Assembly (NCBI GenBank): GCA_949128115.1
Contig: OX421968.1
Coordinates: 1,736,001-1,800,000 of the forward strand
Direction: 5' to 3'
From: Anaspis maculata
Taxonomy: Eukaryota > Arthropoda > Insecta > Coleoptera > Scraptiidae
DNA: 64,000 nt
Part shown: piece by piece, positions 13,951 through 24,985 of the stretch
Numbering within the stretch: the stretch's first letter is position 1
How the letters are laid out: the number at the start of each line of letters is the position of its first letter
Translations under genes and position numbers: made by a program
The notes under the pieces: model-generated
What the model was told of the DNA's origin: nothing
Database searches by the model: none
Seen by the model: only the letters and a program-made list of their open reading frames with translations

Positions 13951-13980
<30 letters not shown>
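12440..13980 (+). mobile_element. LINE-1: 5'-truncated CR1/Jockey-type LINE
   Basis: Contains only the reverse-transcriptase half of ORF2, a 3' UTR and a (TAA)n tail at 13955-13980. ATAGTA occurs on both sides and may be the TSD. Truncation at the 5' end is the usual result of incomplete target-primed reverse transcription. Confidence 0.8.
12454..13842 (+). CDS. LINE ORF2 fragment: reverse transcriptase (CR1/Jockey type), 5'-truncated
   Basis: About 462 codons remain open. They copy element RNA into DNA at the target nick. Visible RT motifs in order: a finger motif with PIHKNG and NYRPIAIL (about residues 24-42), TDFSKAFDRISH (about 104-115), SGVPQGSVLGPLLF (about 160-173) and the catalytic LLYADDLKIF (about 189-198), then a thumb and a C-terminal region ending in a SPVNRLALTYNRF motif typical of CR1/Jockey ORF2. 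The endonuclease half (about 450 residues) and ORF1 are missing. The open frame begins at a TTG inside RT sequence, so there is no genuine start. It is a truncated copy that keeps its catalytic residues and has no frame break, suggesting fairly recent insertion. Confidence 0.88.
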   Translation: MIFNRALASSTFPKSWKSSRLCPIHKNGPRNCAENYRPIAILSNVSKVFEICLHRVISGFVEQKIVSEQHGFIKGKPTVTNLMEKTQFIPDCMSERKQADVIYTDFSKAFDRISHDILLRKLENLGFSPDLVRLFRSYLVGRRQFVRVSGHSSESFEVVSGVPQGSVLGPLLFIIFINDIGLSLRSSFLLYADDLKIFSPVNSSEDFSRLQEDIDALVGWCAANGLDLNVTKCMVMSFSRSSGPLEFPYKIGDHILTRPSVIKDLGVYFDPKLSFSEHIGYVHRAAYTTLGFVTRNSGDFSNIETLQRLFSSLVLPRLEYASVIWCPYHEKYVSFLEGVQRRFLKLLALRVDGVYPCVGFPQQSLLARFGHRSLESRRTVGYLLFLHRLVSGAVTSPGVLSRISLNVPRQGLRRSDVFYVRPTQKLFYFNSPVNRLALTYNRFQEKFDIFNCSAADVRRVFD

Positions 13981-13982
<2 letters not shown>

Positions 13983-14090
13983 GTATTCTACTCGCGGGTA
14001 ATGGCTATTACTCATTCGGATGCTTTACAATGCAAACTGCATCCTCATGAGTAAGAAGCAATAATTACCCGCTTGTTGAAGATTATACTA
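13981..14090. mobile_element. MITE-like inverted repeat
   Basis: TAGTAT at the left is mirrored by ATACTA at the right. Inside, GCGGGTAAT, TTACTCAT and GGATGC pair across about 110 bp, with a small indel in one arm. It abuts the LINE-1 tail. Confidence 0.6.
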
Positions 14091-14385
14091 TTATTAAATT
14101 GGGTACCGAGGGATTTAGAGAGGCTAAAAGGATACATCTACTCAAATTTTTATTCATAAAATTCCTATAAAGAAACACAAAAATTCAAAAAAATACAAAA
14201 ATCAACAAAAATAAAATCTATTCTGAAACACATTATTATATTAAATTAATTCTCATTATTACGACAATCCACGCAGTAAATTGTTAAGGAAGCAATCCTA
14301 TGTGTTTTGCAAACAAATTTTTTGCAACTTTTGCAGAATTTTTTTAATTTTGTTATACTGACTTCTGGGGCAAAAACCTAGAGGG
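14091..14385. other. Unassigned A+T-rich DNA
   Basis: A-rich with no gene seen. Ends at the (TTTA)n tail of minus-strand LINE-A. Confidence 0.4.
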
Positions 14386-14437
<52 letters not shown>

Positions 14438-14646
14438 GTATATTGCTTTTTAGTACGACATACATAAGCAAGGGTGCGATTACAAAATTGAATAAAATAA
14501 GCGAGTCCATAAAACACTTCAAGATAACAGAAATAAATAGCATAATGTGGACTATTTAATAAATCAAAACTAAACTACTTAACTAGGTACCTATTCAAAA
14601 CCATCCCACTATAAACAAGAAGAAAACCCACAGAAGCTGAACAGTC

Positions 14647-15850
14647 TCAAAGGAGCTCTTCGTCCATGACAAAAGAACGTAGCTTCATCGCCTCTGAACA
14701 AAAATTATAAAGGTCGTAGCACAAGGGGACGGAAGGGCCGCGCAGAGTTTCGTGGAAGTCGTCGAGATTTAACGTGCGGTAATTGCAGCGGGGTCCACCA
14801 TACATGGGGCATTTCAAGATAATGTGTTGCAGACTCTCGTACTTCCGTCCATTGCAAACTGAACACAACTGGTCCGGAGCCATTCTGTAAGACATGCCGT
14901 TTACAAAAATACTCAGCCTGAAGGAATTGGAGGTGCGCAACTGGGCAATTAGTCTCTTGATGGTTAGAGGAATTGAAGACAGCAGATAGGAGCCGGTCAC
15001 ACGTAGTGGGCTAACCTCCATGATGAATTTGTAGTCGGGACAATAACAGCTCAGAAGGATGCTATCCCAATCCTTAGTTTTACTTTTTGTGTTAAAACTG
15101 TCTAAGGTTGCTCTGATAAAATTACCGTTTATTGCGCCATCGTTTAAAGCAGTCCCGCAGTGAGAAAGCAGCACAGCTCTCAGGGAAGAGTACCAGTTTA
15201 GCCCTGTGTCATTGTTCGGGCCCTCATCCAGCGCTATGAGTCTCTTAAGGGCAATGGCAGGAAGCCTACGCCCACCGAGTCTCCCCACCCGAATATAAAA
15301 AAGCAGAGCATCTTTGATGACATGAAGTGCAAGTCTTGGAAGCTGAAATTCTGTTCTTAGTATGTAGCCAGGAGTGGTCGTGTGCAAATAGAATACCCTT
15401 TTCAAAAATCTGTTCTGAATTTGTTCTATGTCGTTCAAGAAATGTAAGGCCCATATCGTGCTGCCATATAATGTGCTAGGAACAATAATGTTCTGAAAAA
15501 GTTTGGCAATAGCTTCCCAGTTGTTCAATTTGGCCGAGTTTATTGTGTTAAGAACGGAGCCTATCCCAACCCTAGACCGCCCAGCTACTCCCTCAAAATG
15601 GCGCTTGAACGAACCATTAAAATTCAGTTTTATTCCCAAATAGGTGTAGGAGTTGACCACTTCAATCGTCAAGTCTTTAAATTTGAAGGGTGTCATGTTA
15701 GCAAGTCGTTGAGCTTTACGAAATGGCAAGATCTTTGTTTTGTTCACGTTGACCTGAAGTTTAATTTGATCGCAGTACTTTTCAAGGAGACGCAAGTTTT
15801 TCCGTGCATGGGCCCAGTCTAAGCCCGGTCTGAGTTTCTGATAAGATGTC
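14647..15850 (-). pseudogene. LINE-A ORF2, C-terminal part (RT thumb, CCHC finger)
   Basis: About 400 codons. The homology starts after the catalytic palm, at the segment corresponding to LLEKYCDQIKLQVNVNKTKI, and runs through VVNSYTYLGIKLNFNG. It ends with a C-terminal zinc finger, CSVCNGRKYESLQHIILKC (C-x2-C-x9-H-x4-C), near residue 335. Compared with LINE-D, about 480 bp of palm are missing upstream, including the DFRRAFDS, QGD and YADD equivalents. The first residues of the open frame are junk upstream of the deletion joint. Confidence 0.85.
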
Positions 15851-17562
15851 GGAGCCCTCCACAAAGGATTGGAGCCTGTGATTCAGCAAATTAGTGAACA
15901 CTTTAGCTATGTGATTTATAATTGCTATTCCTCTATAGTTATTAGGATCTGATTTGTCGCCCTTTTTCGGCAAGTGAATCATTTTGATCTTCGCCCAGTT
16001 CTTTGGCCAAACTTCCAGTTCCAATATTCTGTTGAAAAGTGCCAGAAGGTAAGATCGACCCTCGTAATTTAAATTCTGAAAAAACTCAACAGGTACTCCG
16101 TCAATTCCAGGAGATTTCCCACCCTTCATGGAGCCAAGAACCCGACCCAACTCCCTCATTTCAAAGTGTTTGTCCTGGAAAGGATGTCCGGCATCCTCAA
16201 ATTGCCGGAAATCCAGCGCCCTAAGCTGATGATAAAACTCGGCATAGTATCTTTGCCACGTTTCTGCCGGTAAGCTACCCGACGTCTCCCCCCCTGTTGC
16301 CCCAAACCTAGGGTTGTACTTTCCTATGGCTTTCCAAAATGTAGACGGATTTCCTACGTTGGCCAAGTCTGCTCTCAACTGCTCGAAGTGATCTCGCTTT
16401 TTGTTTCTCAGGAGTTCCCGGTACCTTCTTTTGGTGACCACAAAACTCTCCAGAGACTCGCGGGAGAACCTGGCCTTCTTAAAGAACTGAAACCTCAGCC
16501 TCAATTCCCTCTTCGCCACCAGACATTCACGATCAAACCATCGTTTCGAGTTAGGGAACCTCGGCGGGCCCAAGCGCTTCATCCTGACCAGTCCCAGAAA
16601 AACCGCGGTCTCCCGCATGGCCACCACAATATTCTCGGCCGCTTCCTCCATTTGTAGGTTCCGCGGCTCAAGCCGGAGTCGGAAAGACTCGGCAATCACC
16701 CTACGGAAGGAACCCGCTCTAGAGGGATTCCAGGCCAAGCATTCTCGTAAGACATGACTCACCCCGCGCCCGACTGCGACCTCCCCCACCCCCAGCATTA
16801 CCCTTATGGGAAAGTGATCGGACTGAAGTACGGAGTCTACCACCTGGAAATCATTAATTAGTTCGGCCGCTCTCAAATTTGTCCATGCAAAGTCGACGAC
16901 GCTGCTGCCAAGATTACTAACATAGGTAAACTTACCATCATAGTCTGACTGAAAACGCCCGTTCAATACCACCAATCCTGCCCCTTCCATCGCCTCCACC
17001 AGCAACCTGCCTCGTGGGTTAATTAGGTCGTCCTGTGATTTCCTTGCGAGTGCAAAAGGGTACCGGTCTTCTACAAGAGACTCATCCTCCTCGAAACTGT
17101 TCAACAACCGATTCTTCCATTAAAATCCCTTCCCACAATTATGGGGTCGTTGGGATATGACCTCATTATATCTCCCACTGCTTCTTCTAACATATTAATA
17201 CAAGTTCGAGAATCCAAATCCGGCTTTAAATAAACAAGTCCGACTATAAATATCTGAAAACCACAATCAATTCTCACAAACAAATAGCAGACATCTTCCA
17301 AAATCAGTTTAATTTTTTCTCTCTTACAGATATTTTCAGATACCAAAAGAAGTAGACCCCCACTAGCCCTCCCCAATGATTTTTCCTTAACAGCCAGGAC
17401 CTGAAACAAGTGAAAGCGATCCATCAACACCGAGGATGGTTCGAAATTGCGAGTACCCCAAGTTTCACTTAAACCTATGACATTTAATTGCAAAAAATAA
17501 TTTAAATCTACAAAATCCAAGTTCAAAAAATTTCTAAAACCATGACAATTCCAAAAACACAC
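15830..17562 (-). pseudogene. LINE-A ORF2, N-terminal part (APE endonuclease, RT fingers), frameshifted
   Basis: 17562-17101 encodes the endonuclease start: CFWNCHGF, LSETW, SGGLLLLV, VGLVYLKP and IIVGRDFNGRIG, where family members read GGDFN, so one glycine is replaced by arginine. A frameshift near 17105 moves the rest into the frame 17107-15782, which holds the endonuclease end (VVDFAW, SDHFPIRV) and RT fingers (KSPGIDGVPVEFF, HLPKKGDKSDPNNYRG). RT homology stops at LSETQTG (about 15840), where the internal deletion begins. Confidence 0.87.
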
Positions 17563-17606
17563 CGACAGGCCCTTTTGAGTTCTTTCTCTGGGCAGATCTT
17601 TATCCG

Positions 17607-17981
17607 TTAAGCCTCTTCCATGCGCTTTGCCGAATCTTCGTCGTTTTTTGACTTTTTCTTCTTCCCGTCTTCAGCCTGAAGACCCTCTTGCTCTTCATTC
17701 CACTTATAAGTTTTTCCATTGATAAACAGTTTCATGTAACTCATCTTCGCTACGTTCCCTTTTTCTCTTTCTTCATCAGCACGCTCCTTTATTGCTCTCT
17801 GGATTCTTCTCTCTTCAATTGTTCTATCACCGTTGACAAAGATTCGCATCTGCTTCAATCTGGCACTGTTTCGAAAAATTTCAAGTTTGTCTTCGAAACT
17901 AACCAGCTCAGCTAAATGTAAAGTTTTACTGAGTGAGTAGGCAGACTTCACAACAATCGATGGTCCAAACTTCTCCCTGAA
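17607..17981 (-). pseudogene. LINE-A ORF1, C-terminal part
   Basis: Continues ORF1 from the other side of the 7-kb insertion. Genuine sequence starts at FREKFGPSIVV; the residues before it in the open frame (reading MITFWSQIPLC) are translated terminal repeat of the inserted element. It has a basic RNA-binding-type segment with FVNGDRTIEERRIQRAIKER and KLFINGKTYKW, a pattern seen in LINE ORF1 proteins with an RRM-like/C-terminal-domain arrangement, then a Lys-rich tail. It ends about 45 bp before the ORF2 endonuclease. Confidence 0.78.
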
Positions 17982-20504
17982 CAGCGCACATAGGGGTATT
18001 TGACTCCAAAAGGTGATCAAAATTATTTTCGTTTCTAAATCGATGGGAATAATTATTGAAACTTATTTTTCATTCACCTGCCTATTTACAGAGGGCATAA
18101 ACCGAAAGCCGTCTTTTCAAATAGGTAAAAATCTATAAATTATCAAATAATTGAAAGAAATATTTTCTCAGCGTTTGCATAAGAAGGTAAGGTTAGTTTT
18201 ACATCTACAGCATTTCACAGTTCATCTTTTTGACGCACTTCCTCGAAAAATGAGGGAAAGACGCTTTAGCTTCACTTTGTCCGTCCGTCCGTCTGTCCGT
18301 CTGTCCGTCCGTACTCGGGATAACTCCTCAGGAAAAAGAGATATCCATGTCGTGTAAACTTTGATCAATAGTACATATGTCCAGGATGTCAAGTTGACTT
18401 TCGGTTTTTTGTTACCTAGCCGCCATCTTTGATCCGCCATTTTGAGTTTCTCTAAAAGTGATCTGATTGGAATGAAATTTGCAGGCAATGTAAGCCACAT
18501 CAAGATAGATCCACTCTTCGACAACTGATGCTCTGATGCCGTGTTTTTTGTTCATTAAAAAACCGTATCGTTTGGGCGTAATAAATGAATAACATCAACT
18601 AGTTCAGACGTCACAGCGAGTCACCGCCTATACTGCCTGTGTGAATGACGTTAGAAATAGGCAGAATATAGGAATTTCGTTTATTTATTGCGGCCAAACG
18701 ATAGATTTTTGGCTAAATAAAAATATATGGGTCAGTTATTTTCCAACAGGGAAAACAAAACGCATCATCTTGAAAAGAGGACTGATGCAAGGTTCGCCTT
18801 TATCACCAACCCTATATAATCTGTGTGTAGACCACATATTAGATGAATTATCTGAACTCTCGGTCTCCGAAAGATATGGATTCAAAATCAATAACGATCT
18901 TTCTCCTGTAAGTGTCTTGGGTTTCGCCGACGACACATCGACACAGTACTAATAGGAAAAAACAAAGAAGCCGCAATTACCCTATACGAAACAATCATAC
19001 AATTATTTCATGAGATCGGTCTTAATTTAAACAACAGTAAGACAAAAGTCATCAACATAATCAAAGGCAAACTAAATGACGAAATTTTGAACTTTGATGG
19101 TTCTGAAGTACAATCTATCAATATCAATGAAAGCATCAAATACTTAGGAGTTAATTTCAACAACGAAATAACATGTAATTCTCCAGAAATAATCAAAAAG
19201 TTGGGCAATAAATTGGACGTCGTGGTTTCTCATCCATATCTAAAAGAGAACCAAAAACTAATAATCCTTAATACTTACATTTGGCCCTCCTTGACGTACA
19301 ACTTTCAAACTGCACCACTATTCACCCTGACCAAGCAATTTTTAAACGATGTGGATAAAATGGCCAGGTGTGCGTTGAAAGAAATCCTGAGTTTACCTTC
19401 AGATCTACCCAACGCCATGATTTACTCAGCAAAAAACAGAAAAGGTTTGCAACTATTCAGAGCCACCTGGGAAGCTTATGTCCAACACATTAATATAAGC
19501 AACCGGCTGTTGAAAGTCAACAATGAGATCGTGTCAAGAACTAGAGACCTACAGGGCGAAAAAAGGCTTTGCCTAGAAAAACTGGGATTTGATGACGAAG
19601 AATTGCTCGATAAGCCGGCAAAAGCTATAAGATCAGCTCTCCGAGATCAAGAGTTCAAAAAGTGGACAAAAATGACCCATAAAGGAAGAGGGGTCATCCT
19701 GTTCCAGGAGTACCCGCAAGTCAACAACATTCTCGACCATAGCGGCCTTACTATTTCCGAATTGAAAGGCGCCATTAAAATTATCGGTGACGTTGCTCCC
19801 GTAAGAGTTCTACCCGGCAGATCCAAGGACGGCACCCAATGTCGGCATTGTTCCGACATTGAGAGTTACGTTCCTGAAACATTGCCACATGTGCTTGGAT
19901 CCTGCCCGTTCGGTGAACTCTTACGGAATCACTGGCGGCTCCACGGGGGGTACGACGGTACGGCCGTACCCCCTGTTGCAAATCAGGGGCACCAGACGTC
20001 AAGCTTACAATTTTGAAAAAAAATCCACAAGTAGTACCGATGGATTACTCTTTGTAAAAAATAATTAACGTGATAAAAACTCGCCAATGAAATTGATAAT
20101 GTTACCTGTGGAAATTCGCTCTGGGCGTCGCGCGATAAAATCTTGGAACTATTCTCATAACATCTATGAAAGTGGAAAGAACTTCTACTCACAACCACCA
20201 TAATCATTGTTCATTAGTGACTTTTGAAAATGTTGGGAAATAAACCATTACGAACCATCGGCTCGCGGCGCGCTCTGCAGCTACCTTGGCTCTTGTCTGT
20301 AATGACCCTTTCCGTCTCGGTATGTAATGTACCTACTATTACTCACAACCATTATGGTAATTGATTCATTACATACTATGTAAGAGGGCGGGAAGTCACT
20401 CATTACCTACTCCGCGGGAAAAGAAGAAATGGTTGCTTCGAAAGATACATTCCAGAATAATGCATTCAACCAAACAATGAGTAAGTAAATCCGTATTACT
20501 TATG

Positions 20505-22183
20505 CACTGAGAGAAAAGTTTCATTTATAGGTAATAAATACTTGTTTCGTACCAATTCAATAGCAAATACTATAACAAAGTATATGTCACCATATGTCGT
20601 TTACATCAAATAATTATTTTAAAATCACTTATTCATTATAACCAAGGGGCTTATTATGCCAGTTGTTCATAAGAGTTAATAAGATTCAATGAATATATTA
20701 TTCCTTATCAAATATTAGTGAAGCTTTTCCACAAAATGATTCATTACATCCAAATTGCGCATTTTGTTTGTGATTGAGCCGGTTTGATCACTATAAACAA
20801 ATACATATTGGCGGACAATCACCTGTTCTTAACCAACAATATACCTGTGTTCACTTCACTTTGGCACCATTTATTTTCCAATAATAACTGTGCATTATTC
20901 ATAAACAATCGCTCAGTCACCCTCAATGAATTTAATGACTAGAGTATCTTCGGATATTATTATTTATTATTGCCAATGTAATGCGTTGGTGGGGTGAGAG
21001 ATTTCCACCCGGCGCCATTATTCGTGCATGGTGTCATTTGTGTCGTATCATCCCATGTCATTCATTGTCCAGTATCTCGTTGAAGAAAAGCAAATTTATT
21101 TATACATGGTGACTCAAAAATGTCGGACCATCTTGAACGTGCGTAATGTAGAGGTGTAGTAGAGTGCTGAAAAGTTGTTGAAAAGATTCTAATGTCTTCC
21201 AGTTTTCAAGTTGTGGAGGAACAAAAGTTGGTTCTTCGATCGCTTCTATTTTCGTTGTTTCAAAAGATTTTGGTGGACTGTTTATACAAAAACAATAAGT
21301 GCCAGAAATCAACCTCTAAATCTGTGATGAATTTCTCTCTTGTATAAGGGGTGAGTCATGAATCTTGGAAATTATTTTTTTCCAAAAGTGCCTGCAAACA
21401 GTCCCATACCCTATGTAGAGCACAATAAAACACAATTCAATTTCATAAAATTCTTTGCTTCTGGTTTCTTAGGAAAACTGAATTTTTGTAGTTCATGACT
21501 CAACTTGTATAGAAAACAGAATAGTTTATGACTCAACCTGTATAGAAAACAGAAATTCAATACAGATTCAGAGGTTGATTTTTCGAATCCATTATTTCAC
21601 TATATGTAATGGAGTCCTTGCTGAAATCTTTTGAAACAACGAAAATAGAAGAAATCGGAAAATCAAATTTTGTACCTCCATAACTTCAAAATTGAAAAGC
21701 CGTTTTAAAGAATTTTCAAAACAACTTCCCAGTACTGTACTATACCTGCATATCATGCACCTTCAAGGTGGTCTGACACTTTGAATCACCCTGTATTTAT
21801 ATTAAACGAATTATTAGCTATTGATAATGGACTTATTATGTTTTATGATGATTTGGCAGAATCGCTAGCAATAATGCATAAAATTACCTATAAAAACTAA
21901 TTTAGATCATATTATTCATAGCTAATATTCTATCGTTACCACTCAATAATCGAATTGCTTAGTATTATTCACGTTTCTTATTAATAAAACATCATCAAAC
22001 TGATGTTTTGTGATTATAACCAAATATTAAATAACAGGAAACAAGGTATTCCAACGCTATCAAAACAATCCGCTTGGTGGATGCAAATAAATATTTATTA
22101 AGCCGTATTTAAATAGGGCATTAGTTAACAATAAACGAGTCTGTGTTTTCCAGAATAAATATTCGGAATCTTTTCTCTCAGTG
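20505..22183. mobile_element. TIR element, CACTGAGAGAAAAG ends, inside the hAT
   Basis: CACTGAGAGAAAAG at 20505 and its complement CTTTTCTCTCAGTG ending at 22183 form 14-bp perfect TIRs, with looser pairing inward. The only flank duplication is a possible TG. CACTG ends with a very short TSD suggest a CACTA/EnSpm-type origin, but no coding region supports this. Confidence 0.55.
21103..21795. mobile_element. Foldback (693 bp), TTTA duplication
   Basis: Arms mirror each other from TACATGGTGACTCAAA at the left to its complement at the right, with shared GTCGGACCATCTTGAA-type sequence and an inner AATCTTTTGAAACAACGAAA segment. TTTA flanks both ends (21099-21102, 21796-21799). Short direct repeats (TGTATAGAAAACAGAA) lie near its middle. 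Confidence 0.7.
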
Positions 22184-22233
22184 TGGGCCAAGTTTCAGAA
22201 AAATTAATTTGCCAATTGGAAGCTATGGCAAAA

Positions 22234-22363
22234 TAGTATATTATATACCAAGGTTGAGAAAGCATTATTATAGCTGAAGCGCCAGTTTAGATCCCGAAGC
22301 GCAGCTGAGGGATATAAGGCGCTGAAGCTATAATAATTTTCTCGACCGTGGTTTATATAGTAT
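22234..22363. mobile_element. Palindromic MITE (~130 bp)
   Basis: Near-perfect hairpin: ATAGTATATTATATACCAAG with GTTGAGAAA and TTATTATAGC on the left, and the complements on the right (GGCGCTGAAGCTATAATAA, CTCGACC, TATATAGTA). The loop is GCGC-rich. Confidence 0.7.
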
Positions 22364-22715
22364 TTTTTTTACTACTAGAAAATCGCCATCCTAATTCAGG
22401 AACAGGTTAATAATGATGCACTCCACGGCTAGTAGTGAAAAAAAATATTTTCTAATCTGCTGAGGGCTAGAGCCTCCAGGCTCCGCCAGAAGCCAGAACC
22501 AAAAGTTGGTCTACGATGACTGAAGACTGACCAAATACCCTGTTGGTGATTACAGAAGAGGCAGATAGGTGTAAATTTAGTTTTGTAGAATAGATACGTA
22601 GAAAAGAGTTCAATTCATACTATTAGAACCAAGTGGTTGTCATGATCGTTTTTCTTTGAAAAACGCTTATGAATCAACTACATATAGGGAGTTCGAGTAA
22701 AGTCATAAAGAGAAG

Positions 22716-23111
22716 CAGGGGCGTACCCACGGGGGAGGGATGAAGGGTATAAATCCCCCCTAAGGCTTCGACCAATATCCCCTGACGAATTATGATTTGA
22801 TTGATTGCTTGATAACTACTTGACAGGTATCATTCTGTTTCAAAAACAGAATTTAGGTTATGTTTTTTGAATAGTTTTGCACCTTTGAGTTTTGCCTGAG
22901 CCTCGAAGGGAAGAGAACAAAATGAATTAGAGAGGCTCTCCTTTTTTCTGCTTATTATTGTCAATGTTATTATTACTATTATGCTCAAAAATTTTCGTCT
23001 GCGGCGCTAGTGTTTAGTGGCTGCGGTCGTCCAGTACAGAGATGATCTTTTAAAAATACACAAAACCTCCTCGACCCCCCTCCCTTGTCCATAAATCTGG
23101 GTACGCCACTG
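22716..23111. mobile_element. hAT MITE (396 bp) inside the larger hAT
   Basis: CAGGGGCGTACCCA at the left and TGGGTACGCCACTG at the right are hAT-type inverted ends. They are flanked by AAGAGAAG (22708-22715) and GAGAGAAG (23112-23119), an 8-bp duplication with one mismatch. Non-coding. Confidence 0.82.
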
Positions 23112-24290
23112 GAGAGAAGCATGGGGCTCATTTTGATTGTAGCCCTTACCTTAAGGGCGCCTGGTCGGTGAACCGTACCCCCTGTTCGAAAATGCTGGAG
23201 CCGCCAGTGTACGGAATCAACGTCATCATACGGTACGTACTATGATTGCTGACGCGTTGCGAGTGAAGGGTTTTACGGTCTTCGAGGAGGTGAGTTGTCT
23301 CGCGAGCTCAGGCAGTACCAGGCGTGTCGACATCCTGGCTATTGATAAAAAAAATAGGGCTGGCTGGATCATAGATCCTACTGTTCGGTTTGAAATTAAC
23401 GAACACCAACCATCAGACATTATTATTGAAAAACAGAGGATCTATGAGCCAACCATCCCTTTTTTTAAAGAAAAATACGACCTTCGACAAATCGATGTTG
23501 TAGGGTTGCTTGTCGGCGCTCGTGGGACCATCACCACCCTCTTTAAAGAGTTTTGTTTTAAATTTGGCATTCCTTCCAAATTATGTAAATCAGTAGCGTC
23601 AGTAGCCTTGAAAAAGTCCATTTACATTTTGCGAAACCATTTATATAAAATTACTTAGTTCTTTCTTACCTTTATACATCTATATTTACTAAGTTCACAA
23701 GCTTAACTATATACCTACTTTTTCGAAATTCAGATTACTATTTAAGTGTACCTATTATTGTGTTATTTTTTGTGTTATAGTATCCTTTGTATTTAGCAGC
23801 CCAAATTGTGGGAAGGTGTCATTTTTCAATAAATGTCTGTATATATATAGTTTCTGTTTCCATCAAAAAAATAATTTTTTTTCCAAGTATAATACTCCAT
23901 TGTGTTTCAACGAAAAGACATATTGATGTGGTGCAAATGGCAATCGAATGCGTACGGCATGTCCACCATATTCAAAGTTGACCAATGATTTTTGTCACTT
24001 GGCCGCCATCTTTGATCCACCATTTTGAATTTCACTGAAAGTGGTTCGATTTGAGTGACATTTGCAGGAAATGTGAACTTGATCAAGATACATCCAATTT
24101 TGGACAAATGATGCTCTGTCGCCATTTTGAACGCCATGTTGAAATTTTTTATCAGTGGGACGATTTCCATGAAACTTGGAACTCACCCTTGTCTAGTACG
24201 ATCATTCTGATTTTCAAGTCAAATTTAATGATTCTGCTGCTATTATGGCCGCCACATTGAATTTTCTGCCCAAATAACGGTAAAAGTTCA

Positions 24291-24985
24291 CATTTTATCA
24301 TGGCGCGCGAATAGACGCTCTTCTATGTATTGCAATTTCTTGTCGACCGATTTCATTGTTCACTCTTGAACAAGCATAAAAAGGGCTCGTCTTGCAAAAA
24401 TCTTGAAATTCGTGACATTTTCTGTCGAAAAATGGAAGAAAAACAACTTTAGGAAAAAATCCTATTTTCAGCCAAAACGAAGATATAAAAATGAATATGA
24501 AGAAGTTTCGCAACTTTTCGCAACTTTTGTTTTTTCTGCAAGCATTACTAAAGACCATTCTTCAAAATAGAACTGATACACCTTGGACGAACTTGGAAAG
24601 ATACTATAATTGACATCAGTGTTAGTGGCGATATAGGAAAAAAAAATAGGAGCAAAGATTGCTGTGATCGAAATTCAAAATCTAGGACAGTTGCCAACAA
24701 AATGAAAATATAAACGTCACTACATACCTTCTGCAGTTTGATGCATTTCAAAAGTTTGGGGTAAAACTCTCGACATTTATTCACGAACTAAAAGACAAAG
24801 CGCTGAATCTTAATACTACGGCGATAAGCAAAACGATTATAGTTGTTTTTGTACAATTGATATTTTTTGCCATGGCACTCTGGAGGATTTGTTAGCAAAA
24901 AAGCTGATAAGGGATGTAAAATGCATTGAAGTAACATATTCAGCCGTTGTTTGCAAGCAAATACAGATTTTCGATTTTATACTTT
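24291..24985. other. Interior of the 7-kb TIR element, no gene seen
   Basis: Unique in the window. Short ORFs only, none with a recognisable motif. Probably the remaining body DNA of the element at 17987-25018. Confidence 0.4.

Larger units (their letters stand above)
19930..23209. mobile_element. hAT element (3,280 bp), non-autonomous
   Basis: The termini CACTGGCGGCTCCA and TGGAGCCGCCAGTG are inverted. They are flanked by an exact 8-bp TSD TACGGAAT (19922-19929, 23210-23217), the hAT signature, and the terminal sequence is close to the common hAT type CAGTGGCGG. Shared subterminal motifs (CGTACCCCCTGTT) lie inside both ends. No transposase ORF was found; most of the interior is other inserted elements. 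Confidence 0.88.
18641..23658 (+). pseudogene. R2-like ORF: RT, CCHC, PD-(D/E)XK-type endonuclease
   Basis: 18641-18950 holds RT motifs (GLMQGSPLSPTLYN, VLGFADDT). Directly after FADD an 8-bp near-duplication (CGACACAT/CGACACAG) shifts the frame, and RT continues in the other frame to 19929 with IKYLGVNFNN. The finger C-x2-C...H-x4-C sits at CRHCSDIESYVPETLPHVLGSC. The hAT (19930-23209) interrupts just before the endonuclease. Removing it and one TACGGAAT gives LLRNQRHHTVRTMIAD in frame. The endonuclease continues at 23210-23658 with RRVDILAIDKKNRAGWIID, the spaced acidic pair of the restriction-like fold, followed by a PTVRFE segment. Missing: everything before the palm. Confidence 0.85.
18550..23870 (+). 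mobile_element. R2-like LINE with restriction-like endonuclease, 5'-truncated, split by a hAT
   Basis: The 5' boundary lies where HINE-B homology stops. The element has the RT palm and thumb, a CCHC finger, an endonuclease, and a 3' UTR with AATAAA near 23830 and a TATATA-rich end. R2-clade elements usually target rDNA or other fixed sites; this copy lies in a HINE-B, so either the lineage is not rDNA-specific or it missed its target. 5' truncation and the interrupting hAT leave it inactive. Confidence 0.8.
18228..24290 (+). mobile_element. HINE-B copy 3, 3'-truncated, split by the R2-like element
   Basis: The 5' end at about 18228 has GACGCACTTCCTC, and a (GTCC/GTCT)n tract lies at 18277-18312. 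The body matches copy 1 to about 18545 and resumes at about 23880 with CAACGAAAAGACATATTGATG. It ends near 24290 after AAATAACGGTA, without the 3' hairpin. Confidence 0.7.

Noticed and set aside
20505..22183. 8-bp TSD making this a hAT
   Set aside because: Flanks do not match beyond a possible TG.
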